Source of the DNA: Lysinibacillus agricola | GTDB lineage: Bacteria > Bacillota > Bacilli > Bacillales_A > Planococcaceae | DNA: 64,000 nucleotides | Direction of reading: 5' to 3' | NCBI RefSeq assembly: GCF_016638705.1 | Contig: NZ_CP067341.1 | Location: forward strand, 623,501-687,500 | Shown: positions 35,197-43,264 of the stretch, one piece after another | Layout of the letters: every line of letters starts with the position of its first letter | Position numbering within the stretch: the stretch's first letter is position 1 | The notes under the pieces: model-generated | The model's input: the letters and a program-made list of their open reading frames with translations, nothing else | What the model was told of the DNA's origin: nothing | The model's database searches: none | Translations under genes and position numbers: made by a program

Positions 35197-35218
35197 TGGC
35201 CTGAAGTCATCTTATGAA

Positions 35219-35258
35219 GCAAAGCGGGGGAGAACTAAAGCTGCCCCCGCTTTATCTT
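35219..35258 (+). terminator. terminator after the binding protein gene
   Basis: AAAGCGGGGG and CCCCCGCTTT form a perfect 10-bp stem with a 13-nt loop and a T-rich tail. It would favour high expression of the binding protein over the membrane subunits. Confidence 0.8.
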
Positions 35259-35319
35259 ATTTTAAAGCGGTTTTGGGTCGATGGGAAATTCATGTGAATT
35301 CCTATTAAATTTGGCTCAT

Positions 35320-35705
35320 TATCATAACGTAAGGTTGATTTCCGTTCAGACTGGGCGCTTTGTCGCTGACGCTTCGCTTTCGCGCAGATAAAACATTTGT
35401 AGCTGCCGCTTTGTTTTCGCTACAGAAAACATTTGCCGCTGACGCTTCGCTTTCGCGCAGATAAAACATTTGTAGCTGCCGCTTTGCTTTCGCTACAGAA
35501 AACATTTGTTGTTGCTGTCGCTACGCTTTCGCACAGATAAAACATTGTTGTTGCTGTCGCTACGCTTTCGCACAGATAAAACATTTGCTGTCGCTACGTT
35601 AGTACGACGCTTTCGCACAGAAAACATTCGCTTGCGCTCCAGGGGTCTCATCTGTGACACTGATCCCCAAGGAGTCGCCCAGTCTCCACTCCAATCAACT
35701 TATAT
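35320..35705 (+). repeat. family 1 interspersed element, copy C (complete, inside an operon)
   Basis: Bounded by the inverted ends TTGATT-N8-GACTGGGCG (35335-35357 and 35676-35698). The interior has about eight roughly 30-bp units: CTGACGCTTCGCTTTCGCGC alternating with GTAGCTGCCGCTTTGCTTTC, joined by AGATAAAACATTT or AGAAAACATTT, then a TCATCTGTGACACTGATCCC segment. Its flanks CATAACGT and AACTTAT are shared with copy B. It separates the binding protein gene from its transporter partners. Confidence 0.85.
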
Positions 35706-35983
35706 ACTTTTTTATAAATATCTTCTCAATTTTTGGGTGATGGGCCATTAATTTAACAAATGGATTTAGTAATGCTTTCCACAGGCGAGAACTGAGCTTC
35801 CTTTTGGCAATGCGGATGTTGGGCAAGAAGTTATCGCAGGCCGTCGTGCTAAAACCTTAAAAATAATATTATGTACGTCTTTCAAAGGGATTTATTAGTT
35901 TTGAGCTCCATTAAGGGAATGGAGCTCAAGTAAGAATTTTTAATAAAAATGAGCTTAAGAAATTATTAGGAGATGATTCAACT

Positions 35984-37012
35984 ATGTTTTTAGCAATATT
36001 TGGCGCAATGGAGCAAGGAATCATCTATGCAATTATGGCGCTTGGTGTGTATTTAACATTCCGCGTGTTAGATTTTCCGGATTTAACGGTTGATGGAAGC
36101 TTTGTAACAGGGGCGGCTACGTCAGCAACGATGATTCTGCTTGGCTACCACCCAATCTTAGCGACTTTAGTGGCAATTGTTGCTGGATTTATTGCTGGAT
36201 GTATGACAGGAATTCTTCACACAAAAGGGAAAATTAATCCACTATTATCGGGGATTTTAATGATGATTGCTTTGTATTCTATTAACTTACGTATCATGGG
36301 GTTAACTGCAGAAAATACGATAGGTCGTCCAAATATTCCACTATTGAATTCAGAGACTTTATTTTCAAAGTTTCAAGCATTTTGGAGTGATTTAGGTATC
36401 GATGCTGCATTAAATAACCTATTAAAAGGCATCGGCGTTCAGCAACTACCATCAACATGGAGTACATTGATTGTAGTGTTAATCATCACGATTTTAATTA
36501 AATTCATTGCAGACTGGTTCTTAAAAACAGAGGTCGGACTGGCTATTCGAGCAACTGGTGATAATAAGCGTATGATTCGTAGCTTCTCAGCAAATACAGA
36601 TACACTGATTATTCTAGGGCTAGGACTTTCTAACGCCCTTGTCGCATTTTCTGGAGCTTTAATCGCACAATATTCGAAGTTCTCAGATGTAAGTATGGGG
36701 ATTGGGATGATTGTTATTGGACTTGCATCTGTTATTATCGGTGAAGCCATCTTCGGTACAAAAACCATTATGCGCACAACTTTAGCTGTCATTACGGGAG
36801 CGATCATTTACCGCATTATTTTAGCATTAGCATTACGTGTAGATTTCCTCGATTCAGGAGATATGAAATTAATAACAGCTATCATTGTAATTTTAGCGTT
36901 GATTTTACCTCAATTTATCAATAAAAGTAAGGAGCGCAAACGTAAGGTGAAGCGCGCAGCAGAGCGTGCACAAGTAAAAACCGTAGAGCAGGGAGGGAAA
37001 GGCCTTGCTTAA
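35984..37012 (+). CDS. ABC transporter permease (TrpY-like)
   Basis: A 342-residue inner-membrane permease of the branched-chain/ribose-type family (BPD_transp_2) with about eight helices. Typical segments are FPDLTVDGSFVTGAATSATM, VGLAIRATGDNKRMIRSF (the ATPase contact loop) and SDVSMGIGMIVIGLASVIIG. It overlaps the ATPase gene by 8 nt, and both serve the upstream binding protein. The C terminus is long and basic. Confidence 0.85.
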   Translation: MFLAIFGAMEQGIIYAIMALGVYLTFRVLDFPDLTVDGSFVTGAATSATMILLGYHPILATLVAIVAGFIAGCMTGILHTKGKINPLLSGILMMIALYSINLRIMGLTAENTIGRPNIPLLNSETLFSKFQAFWSDLGIDAALNNLLKGIGVQQLPSTWSTLIVVLIITILIKFIADWFLKTEVGLAIRATGDNKRMIRSFSANTDTLIILGLGLSNALVAFSGALIAQYSKFSDVSMGIGMIVIGLASVIIGEAIFGTKTIMRTTLAVITGAIIYRIILALALRVDFLDSGDMKLITAIIVILALILPQFINKSKERKRKVKRAAERAQVKTVEQGGKGLA

Positions 37013-37799
37013 ATTAAACGGCATTAACAAAATTTTTAATGAAGGTACGCCCGATGAAAAAATAGCACTTGCAGAAATTAATTTGCACTTAAAGTCAGGT
37101 GATTTTGTCACAATTATCGGCAGTAATGGTGCTGGTAAATCAACAATGATGAATATGATTTCTGGCGCATTAACACCTGACTTCGGCACAGTTTCAATCG
37201 ATGGGAATGAGGTTACTACTTTACCAGAATATAAGCGCTCTCACTACATCGGTCGCGTGTTTCAGGATCCAATGGCTGGTACAGCACCAACAATGACAAT
37301 TGAAGAAAATTTAGCATTAGCTTACTCACGTAATAAGAGTAGAGGCATGCGTTTCGGTGTTGATAAAAAGCGTCGAGAATTTTTTAAAGAATCGTTAGAG
37401 ATGTTGGGCTTAAATCTGGAGAATCGTCTATCTGCGAAGGTTGGCTTACTTTCAGGTGGAGAACGTCAAGCATTGTCACTTTTAATGGCAACGTTCACGA
37501 AGCCATCGATTTTATTGCTTGATGAGCATACTGCGGCACTCGATCCATCACGTGCGGAGTTGATCACACGTATTACGAAATATTTAGTTGAGAAAGACAG
37601 CTTAACAACATTAATGGTCACGCACAATATGCAACAAGCATTAGACTTAGGAAATCGACTGATTATGATGGATAAAGGTCAAGTCATTTTAGAGGTTGGC
37701 GAGGATCGCAAACACGAGTTAACCATCCCAGATTTAATGGCAGAGTTCGAACGTATCCGCGGTGAGAAAATGAACTCAGACCGTGCGTTACTAGGATAA
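37005..37799 (+). CDS. ABC transporter ATP-binding protein (TrpZ-like)
   Basis: A 264-residue ATPase with Walker A GSNGAGKST, Q-loop RVFQDPMAGTAPTMTIEENL, signature LSGGERQALS, Walker B ILLLDEHTAALDP and VTHN. Start is TTG 37005 behind GGGAGGG, overlapping the permease stop. Note His after the Walker B Glu (DEH), as in several relatives of this subgroup. It powers uptake with the permease and binding protein. Confidence 0.9.
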   Translation: MLKLNGINKIFNEGTPDEKIALAEINLHLKSGDFVTIIGSNGAGKSTMMNMISGALTPDFGTVSIDGNEVTTLPEYKRSHYIGRVFQDPMAGTAPTMTIEENLALAYSRNKSRGMRFGVDKKRREFFKESLEMLGLNLENRLSAKVGLLSGGERQALSLLMATFTKPSILLLDEHTAALDPSRAELITRITKYLVEKDSLTTLMVTHNMQQALDLGNRLIMMDKGQVILEVGEDRKHELTIPDLMAEFERIRGEKMNSDRALLG

Positions 37800-37807
37800 T
37801 AAATGAT

Positions 37808-37840
37808 AAAACGCTCATACATAGGTATGGGCGTTTTTTT
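37808..37840 (+). terminator. terminator of the TrpXYZ-like genes
   Basis: AAACGCTCATAC and GTATGGGCGTTT form a stem around ATAG, followed by seven T. Confidence 0.85.
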
Positions 37841-37845
37841 CGCTG

Positions 37846-37970
37846 GATGTCGATATTTTTTAAAAGTTAGGTGATAAACTAACAAAGTTGGGTGATAAAT
37901 CGATAAAGTTGGTCGATAAACAATCAGAAATTTTCGATAAATAGGCAATGCGTTTCGATAAATTGCATTA
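37846..37970 (+). repeat. left array of TCGATAAA repeats beside the NERD gene
   Basis: About five degenerate units of 21-23 bp with the core (T/G)TCGATAAA or GGTGATAAA, opening with ATGTCGATATTTTTTAAAAG. The same opening motif and core recur downstream of the NERD gene at 39006. The last unit lies about 20 bp before the ribosome site of the gene. Confidence 0.75.
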
Positions 37971-37995
37971 TAATCTAGCTAAAGGAGGTGAAAAT

Positions 37996-38955
37996 ATGTT
38001 ACTCAAAAAGCGCAAAGTTTCATCGAAGCAACTCATATTAGAAATGATTGAAAGGAGGTTACCGAAATCTCACCCAAAGTCTACTTACTATCAAGAAATG
38101 CTAAATAGAACAAGAGCAGGCTATGCAGGTGAGCAACGAGTAGATCAGGAATGGCAGGAAATCTATTTGGAGCAAGCGCATTATTTATTGCATGATGTCC
38201 AGCTTAAAGCTGAAGGTGGAGCAATACATCAAATAGATACATTATATATGTCGCGAAATTTTGTATTAATAGTGGAAATTAAAAATATCGTTGGTCGTGT
38301 AGAATATATGGAAGATAACCATCAATTTATTCGAATTACGTCTGATGGCAGAGTAGATGGCTTTAGAAATCCATTTGATCAAGTGAAGCGGCATGCTAGG
38401 TTTTTGCGCCAGATTTTTCAAAAGGTGAGCTACCATATACCTATTGTTTATATGATCGTCTCTGCAAATCCGAACATGATTATGACGCCAAGCTTGTCTG
38501 CGCAACCGATTATTCATGTGAGTGGGTTGGCAGAAAGGATGGAGCAGCTGTTCAAGCAGTATCAACAAGTCTGTCTAAGTGAAAAAGATTTGAGAGAATT
38601 ATCAGCGCATATTTTAAAGATGCACAAATCAATTCAATGGACCCTAGATATTAAAGTGGATGAATTGAAGAAAGGTGCACTATGCTCGCATTGTCATTTT
38701 GACTATGTCCTACGTTACACCCATGGGAAATGGCGTTGTAGTAATTGCCAATCGATTGATAATCAATCAATGCTAATCGCATTACATGATTTTCGATTAA
38801 TGATGAGCAACAATATTACAAATGCCCAATTTCGCAATTTTTTTGATATTGACTCAGAAAAGGCGGTTTATTATTTATTGAAAAAGTTAAAATTTGAAAC
38901 GATAGGTGAAAATAAAAACAGGAAATATGTAATTCCTGCCAATTTGTTAGAGTAA
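37996..38955 (+). CDS. NERD-domain (nuclease-related) protein with C-terminal zinc-ribbon-like motif
   Basis: A 319-residue protein. Residues about 30-145 form a NERD domain, distantly related to restriction-like nucleases: GYAGEQRVDQEW, IHQIDTLYMSRNFVLIVEIK (the D...ExK catalytic pattern) and NPFDQVKRHARFL. Residues about 215-245 hold CSHCHFDYVLRY and WRCSNC, a CxxC...CxxC zinc-ribbon pattern, and the C terminus looks like a short helical DNA-binding domain. Start is ATG 37996, 8 nt after AAAGGAGG. Arrays of TCGATAAA repeats lie on both sides. Role unknown; DNA processing or defence is possible. Confidence 0.8.
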   Translation: MLLKKRKVSSKQLILEMIERRLPKSHPKSTYYQEMLNRTRAGYAGEQRVDQEWQEIYLEQAHYLLHDVQLKAEGGAIHQIDTLYMSRNFVLIVEIKNIVGRVEYMEDNHQFIRITSDGRVDGFRNPFDQVKRHARFLRQIFQKVSYHIPIVYMIVSANPNMIMTPSLSAQPIIHVSGLAERMEQLFKQYQQVCLSEKDLRELSAHILKMHKSIQWTLDIKVDELKKGALCSHCHFDYVLRYTHGKWRCSNCQSIDNQSMLIALHDFRLMMSNNITNAQFRNFFDIDSEKAVYYLLKKLKFETIGENKNRKYVIPANLLE

Positions 38956-39005
38956 ATGTAAGCGGCGCAAACTATCGGTGCGGTCAGATAGTGACGCTTG
39001 TAAGG

Positions 39006-39150
39006 TAGATGTCGATATTTTTAAAAAGTTGGTCGATAAAACGCTGAAAAGTCTCGATAAACAAGAGAAAAGTTTCGATAAACTTCAAAAAAGTTTCGAT
39101 AAACTTCAAAAAAGTTTCGATAAACCTCAAAAAAGTCTCGATAAACCTCT
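39006..39150 (+). repeat. right array of TCGATAAA repeats beside the NERD gene
   Basis: Opens with ATGTCGATATTTTTAAAAAG and then has five near-perfect 21-bp units of the form AAAAGTTTCGATAAACTTCA. The period of seven codons leaves both strands open, but no ribosome site supports a protein. The core TCGATAAA is shared with the left array at 37846. Confidence 0.8.
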
Positions 39151-39159
39151 CAGCCCCAC

Positions 39160-39197
39160 AAAAAAAGCCACACTTACATAGCAAGTGTGACTCTTTA
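39160..39197. terminator. bidirectional terminator between the NERD region and ilvA
   Basis: GCCACACTTAC and GCAAGTGTGAC pair around a short loop, with AAAAAAA on the left and TTTATTTT on the right, so it can end ilvA transcription on the reverse strand. Confidence 0.75.
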
Positions 39198-39199
39198 TT

Positions 39200-40462
39200 T
39201 TAGACTAGTAAGCCAAATAGTTGAATGTCGTTGTTTACCTCTTTATATTTGAAGCCGAATTCATTCATGCGTGCTAGTAATCCTTCGTAGTCTTCACGAT
39301 TGCCAAGCTCGATACCGACTAGGGCAGGACCACTTTCTTTGTTGTTTTTCTTTGTATATTCGAAAGTCGTTATATCATCATTTGGTCCTAGAACGCTTGT
39401 GAGGAATTGGCGAAGAGCACCTGCACGCTGTGGGAAGCTTACGATGAAGTAGTATAGTAAGCCTTCGTGAATTAAAGATTTTTCTTTAATCTCCTGCATA
39501 CGTCCAATGTCATTATTACCACCACTAATGATGATAACGACAGATTTTCCTTTTATTTCTTCTTTATAATAATCGAGTGCCGCTACAGATAATGCTCCGG
39601 CAGGCTCTGCGATAATGGCGTGTTTATTATAAAGATCTAAAATCGTTGTACATACTTTTCCTTCTGGTACTAGTACAATGTCGTCTAAATAGCGGCGACA
39701 AACATTGTACGTGTGATTACCGACACATTTTACTGCAGCACCATCTACGAACTTGTCAATCCAATCAAGTGCCACTGCGCCGCCTTCTGCAAATGCAGCC
39801 TTCATGCTACCTGCCCCAGCAGGCTCTGCACCGATAATTTTACTATTGGGGGAAAGGTTTTTCACGTAGGCAGAAACACCTGACATTAAGCCACCGCCAC
39901 CGATACTACCAAATACGTAGTCGATTGGTTCCTCCATGTCATTCATAATTTCAACGGCAACCGTTCCTTGACCAGCGATGACATCAAAATCATCAAATGG
40001 ATGGATAAAGATTTTATCGTGTTCTTCACAGTAAGCTAATGCACTTTCCGCAGAATCATCAAAGGTATCACCCGCTAAAATAATTTCCACATAATCACGA
40101 CCAAACATACGCACTTGATCAATTTTTTGCTTAGGGGTTGTTTGAGGCATAAAAATGCTTGCTTGAATTTTCAGTTGTGCACAGGCGTAAGCAACACCTT
40201 GGGCATGGTTGCCTGCACTTGCACAAACAACGCCAGCTTTGCGAGCCTCTTCTTCAATTTTTTTAATCTTATAGTAGGCACCACGAAGTTTAAATGAGCG
40301 TACATGCTGTAAATCTTCGCGTTTAAAATAAATATTAGCTCCGTATTTCTCGGATAAATAGTCATTTTTTTGTAGCGGCGTGTGCACCACTACGTCTTTT
40401 AAGAAATGATGAGCAATTAAGACATTTTCTACTTGCACAGTTCTAGTGTCAGCAACTTCCAT
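39200..40462 (-). CDS. ilvA: threonine ammonia-lyase (dehydratase), biosynthetic
   Basis: A 420-residue PLP enzyme that deaminates threonine to 2-oxobutyrate, the first step to isoleucine. Lys58 (HVRSFKLRGAY) binds PLP, SAGNHAQGVAYA and GSIGGGGLMSGV bind substrate and phosphate. The C-terminal ACT-like domain (YYFIVSFPQRAGALRQFLTS onward) gives isoleucine control. Length matches the B. subtilis form with one ACT domain. Start is ATG 40462, 9 nt after GGAGG; an upstream ATG overlaps that site. It stands apart from other ilv genes. Confidence 0.93.
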   Translation of the reverse strand: MEVADTRTVQVENVLIAHHFLKDVVVHTPLQKNDYLSEKYGANIYFKREDLQHVRSFKLRGAYYKIKKIEEEARKAGVVCASAGNHAQGVAYACAQLKIQASIFMPQTTPKQKIDQVRMFGRDYVEIILAGDTFDDSAESALAYCEEHDKIFIHPFDDFDVIAGQGTVAVEIMNDMEEPIDYVFGSIGGGGLMSGVSAYVKNLSPNSKIIGAEPAGAGSMKAAFAEGGAVALDWIDKFVDGAAVKCVGNHTYNVCRRYLDDIVLVPEGKVCTTILDLYNKHAIIAEPAGALSVAALDYYKEEIKGKSVVIIISGGNNDIGRMQEIKEKSLIHEGLLYYFIVSFPQRAGALRQFLTSVLGPNDDITTFEYTKKNNKESGPALVGIELGNREDYEGLLARMNEFGFKYKEVNNDIQLFGLLV

Positions 40463-40570
40463 AGTATTCATCCTCCGTTATACGTAAAACATTTATCTAT
40501 GATAGCATATTTTATTAGCTTTTTGTTATTAATTTTTAGTAAATTCTAAATTTTCGGTGTCTATTTCAAT

Positions 40571-40813
40571 TTCTTTCAGCGGGTGTCCAAACACCCGCTG
40601 AAAGAAGTTAAAGCCTCTGGCGGATGTCACGGAATCGGAAAAAGGAGTTCACAGAGGATGTTAGCCTAAAATCATCGCATCCATGCGATAACGGCTAACT
40701 GACCTGCATCGGTAAAAACGCCACGTCCTGTGGCATTACCGACATCGTGTCGGCCTTCGTGCAGGCCTAAGCACAAAGTCGATTCTGGACGCAATTATGC
40801 CGAGGCATAATTG
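40571..40813 (-). repeat. family 2 modular element, copy A
   Basis: Starts with TTTCTTTCAGC-GGGTGT...ACACCC-GCTGAAAGAAG, a near-perfect hairpin. Then come GGCGGATGTCACGG, a GCATCCATGCGATAACGGC hairpin, the shared AACGCCACGTCCTGTGGCAT and GCAGGCCTAAGCACAAAGTC modules, and last the palindrome CAATTATGCC...GGCATAATTG (40792-40813). Module order matches copy B at 45162. It fills the gap upstream of the ilvA and TerC genes. Confidence 0.8.
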
Positions 40814-40952
40814 ATCTAGGTACCTACATAACGGAGAATAATTAAATTTTTTCGAGAATTTTTTGTAGAAATAAAGGATACGTTCATTTCCTCATAACGA
40901 AAATGGTCAAGCATATACTAGAATACCTTAGGACAAGTAGGAGGGTATGTAA

Positions 40953-41696
40953 TTGGAAATCATTCAAGGAATTCTATCTACATACATTCAATTTTTCGAT
41001 TGGGAAATGTGGAAAGAAATTTTAACTGACCCTGTATCTTGGGGGTTAATATCAACACTAGTTATAATAGAAGGTTTACTGTCGGCAGATAACGCACTTG
41101 TATTAGCAGTGCTAGTGAAGCATTTGCCAAACAAGCAACGCAAACGAGCGTTAATGTACGGTATGTTTGGTGCCTATTTTTTCAGGTTCTTGTTTATTGG
41201 TATAGGTGTTTATTTGGTAGAGTTTTGGTATATTAAATTGCTAGGAGCTTTGTATTTAGGTTGGCTATGTGTCGCCCATTTCTTACAAATTGGGGAAGAG
41301 GATAGCGCCAAGGAAATGAAAAAAACAGGGCTGATGGTTCGTCTTTTTGGCACGTTTTGGGCGACTGTTATTTCGGTAGAACTGATGGATATTGCCTTTT
41401 CAATTGACGCGATTTTTGCCGCTTTTGCGATATCCAATCAAATTTGGATATTACTCATCGGGGGGATGCTAGGTATTTTAATGATGAGAACCATTGCAGG
41501 CTTATTTTTAATCATTATTGAAAAAATACCAGAACTAGAGGCAACAGCATTTATTATTATTGGTATTATTGCGCTGAAAATGCTAGCTAGCGTCATCGGT
41601 GTTCACGTTCCACACTATATGTTTTTTATCGTGTTAATTATTGTATTTGCTATAACTTTTTTTGTTCATATTTTAAAAAAATTAAGGGTCGCTTAA
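40953..41696 (+). CDS. TerC-family membrane protein (YceF/YkoY-like)
   Basis: A 247-residue membrane protein with about seven helices and the two acidic metal-site motifs of TerC proteins: IEGLLSADNALVLAVLVKHL and VELMDIAFSIDAIFAAFAIS. B. subtilis relatives (YceF, YkoY) export manganese to secreted enzymes, so metal efflux is likely. It starts with TTG 40953, 8 nt after AGGAGGG. No yybP-ykoY riboswitch is apparent upstream. Confidence 0.88.
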   Translation: MEIIQGILSTYIQFFDWEMWKEILTDPVSWGLISTLVIIEGLLSADNALVLAVLVKHLPNKQRKRALMYGMFGAYFFRFLFIGIGVYLVEFWYIKLLGALYLGWLCVAHFLQIGEEDSAKEMKKTGLMVRLFGTFWATVISVELMDIAFSIDAIFAAFAISNQIWILLIGGMLGILMMRTIAGLFLIIIEKIPELEATAFIIIGIIALKMLASVIGVHVPHYMFFIVLIIVFAITFFVHILKKLRVA

Positions 41697-41700
41697 TATA

Positions 41701-41744
41701 AAAACGGTTCTGTTCTCATTTAAGAAAGAGAACAGAACCGTTTT
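41701..41744. terminator. strong bidirectional terminator after the TerC gene
   Basis: AAAACGGTTCTGTTCTC and GAGAACAGAACCGTTTT form a perfect 17-bp stem around a 10-nt loop. Confidence 0.85.
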
Positions 41745-41796
41745 GTTCTAGTTAAGGAAACTATAGATTTTTTCCCTGTGGATAACCTAGTGCATA

Positions 41797-41925
41797 GTCG
41801 GCGTCTAGGCTAAAGCGCTACATCCTCGAGGTCGCTTCGATCCCTCGGGCAAAAGTGGTAGAGCGTTTACTTTTGCTTCGGGCTCTCTAGCGCTTGTCGG
41901 ATGTAAACGAGCGCTTTAGCGCATT
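41797..41925. repeat. third type of structured intergenic element
   Basis: A roughly 125-bp region bounded by an inverted repeat, CTAAAGCGCT...ACATCC on the left and GGATGT...AGCGCTTTAG on the right, enclosing a CAAAAGT...ACTTTTG hairpin and several GC-rich hairpins (GAGGTCGCTTCGATCCCTC). It differs from families 1 and 2 in sequence. It lies between the TerC and bshB2 3' ends. No coding potential is seen. Confidence 0.6.
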
Positions 41926-41930
41926 TGTTC

Positions 41931-42620
41931 TTATTTTACATATTGATCAGGATTCACAATATAGAACTTTTCAATATTTAGCCAGCTTTCACTCATTGGC
42001 TCACCGTCATCGATGCGTTTTTCAGTTTCTTGCATCATCCAAGCAGTTTGAGATGCATGTGCTTGTAATGCTTTAATTTTATCCGTCTTCATTTCACTAA
42101 TATCGATGACAACATGTGGCTCCCCATTTTTTTCAATTGTATCATTTGCAAAGGCACATCCAAACACTTGTGGACGTGCAGCTTTTGGCATACGACGAAC
42201 AGCTTCTACTACTGCACGTGCTGTTGCCTCATGGTCTGGATGCACTGCAAAGCCAGGTAAGAATGTAATAATAAGAGAAGGCATTAATTCCTCTATTAAA
42301 CCTTCAACTAGCTTTACCATTTTTTCATCGTTTTCAAATTCAATCGTTTTATCACGGAAGCCAAGCATACGTAAATCTTGTATTCCCATTGCCTCTGCTG
42401 CTGCAATAAGCTCCTTGCGTCGAATTTCTGGCAAGGATTCACGTGTCGCAAAAGGTGGATTTCCTAAATTACGCCCCATTTCGCCTAAAGTTAAACAGGC
42501 ATATGTAACAGGAGTATTCATTTTTTTTGTATAATAGGCAATTGTTCCAGCAACTGAAAAAGCCTCATCATCTGGGTGAGGGTAAACAATTAAAATATGA
42601 CGTTGTGGTTGTAAATTCAA
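41931..42620 (-). CDS. bshB2: bacillithiol biosynthesis deacetylase BshB2
   Basis: A 229-residue zinc deacetylase of the LmbE family. The PHPDDEAFSVAG motif near the N terminus and HPDHEATARAV later supply the zinc ligands. It removes acetyl from GlcNAc-malate in bacillithiol synthesis and may also cleave bacillithiol conjugates. Start is TTG 42620 with AAGGGGG 8 nt upstream; that site overlaps the stop codon of the yojF-like gene, so the two are translated together as in Bacillus yojF-yojG. Confidence 0.9.
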   Translation of the reverse strand: MNLQPQRHILIVYPHPDDEAFSVAGTIAYYTKKMNTPVTYACLTLGEMGRNLGNPPFATRESLPEIRRKELIAAAEAMGIQDLRMLGFRDKTIEFENDEKMVKLVEGLIEELMPSLIITFLPGFAVHPDHEATARAVVEAVRRMPKAARPQVFGCAFANDTIEKNGEPHVVIDISEMKTDKIKALQAHASQTAWMMQETEKRIDDGEPMSESWLNIEKFYIVNPDQYVK

Positions 42621-42633
42621 ATAGTCGTCCCCC

Positions 42634-42984
42634 TTAGTAAGTAAACGGCGTTTCACTAATTTCAAGTGCAATCGCCAATTTACCTGAGTAGTCTAGTCCA
42701 GCCATTAATAAACGGCCTAAATCATCTAATTCAAAATGTGTGATGCCTTGAGCATAAACCCAGCCATGTGCCATTTTTAATCCGACACGATGGGGTGAAT
42801 CATCTACCACTTTAGCAAGTTCATAGTTGATTTTAGCATTGCGAATAAAAGCACCTGCATTAAAAAATTTCTCATCAAAGTGTGCTGCATATGAACCGTT
42901 CGTTGTCTCAAGATGAATATAAACGTCTTTGTTGGCGAAAGAATTCAATAATTCCTGCAACGTCTTTACTTGTACTTCTTGCAT
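42634..42984 (-). CDS. YojF-like DUF1806 protein
   Basis: A 116-residue protein of the DUF1806/YojF family (VYIHLETTNGSYAAHFDEKF, GAFIRNAKINYELAKVV, GWVYAQGITHFELDD). It always neighbours bshB2 in Bacillales and is presumably a bacillithiol-related accessory protein. First gene of a two-gene operon, 13 nt from bshB2. Confidence 0.88.
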   Translation of the reverse strand: MQEVQVKTLQELLNSFANKDVYIHLETTNGSYAAHFDEKFFNAGAFIRNAKINYELAKVVDDSPHRVGLKMAHGWVYAQGITHFELDDLGRLLMAGLDYSGKLAIALEISETPFTY

Positions 42985-43170
42985 CTTAACACTCCTCTCG
43001 ATTATTTCTCCTTTAAGTATAGTAAAAAAAATTCACAAAGGGAAATTGAAAGGCTTTTGTTGCCAACATAATAATAAATACTGTTAGTAAAATACAGAAA
43101 ATTCTTTATTTTAAAATAATTATTATTCACTATTTATCTAGGGTTAATTACTTGAAAAAACTATTCTAAT

Positions 43171-43250
43171 GTATCAATATAGGACACGTGAAACAGATTA
43201 ATATAAATTGTGTCGTTATAATTTGTATGCGGTTTCATAAATAGAATATG
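43171..43250 (+). promoter_or_regulatory. conserved control region of the aldehyde dehydrogenase gene
   Basis: Contains ATCAATATA, then an inverted pair CGTGAAAC...GGTTTCAT, with GTGTCGTTATAATTTGTATG in between. About 80 bp of it recurs with changes at 45581-45662 beside a relic of this locus, including the inverted pair and the first codons ATGATT, so these bases appear to have been kept. Confidence 0.55.
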
Positions 43251-43264
43251 GGGAGATTGATACT

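Noticed and set aside
39006..39150. CRISPR array
   Set aside because: Repeats are contiguous at 21 bp without unique spacers, and no cas gene is nearby. The 41-bp array at 56296 is rejected for the same reason.
38978..39181. A 67-residue frame with heptad KSFDKLQ repeats after the NERD gene
   Set aside because: The 21-bp period makes the heptads automatic, the opposite strand is equally open, the start is a GTG without a ribosome site.
40820..40952. yybP-ykoY manganese riboswitch before the TerC gene
   Set aside because: The conserved GGGGAGUA and GCCGAA-type loops of that class are not seen in this short AT-rich leader.
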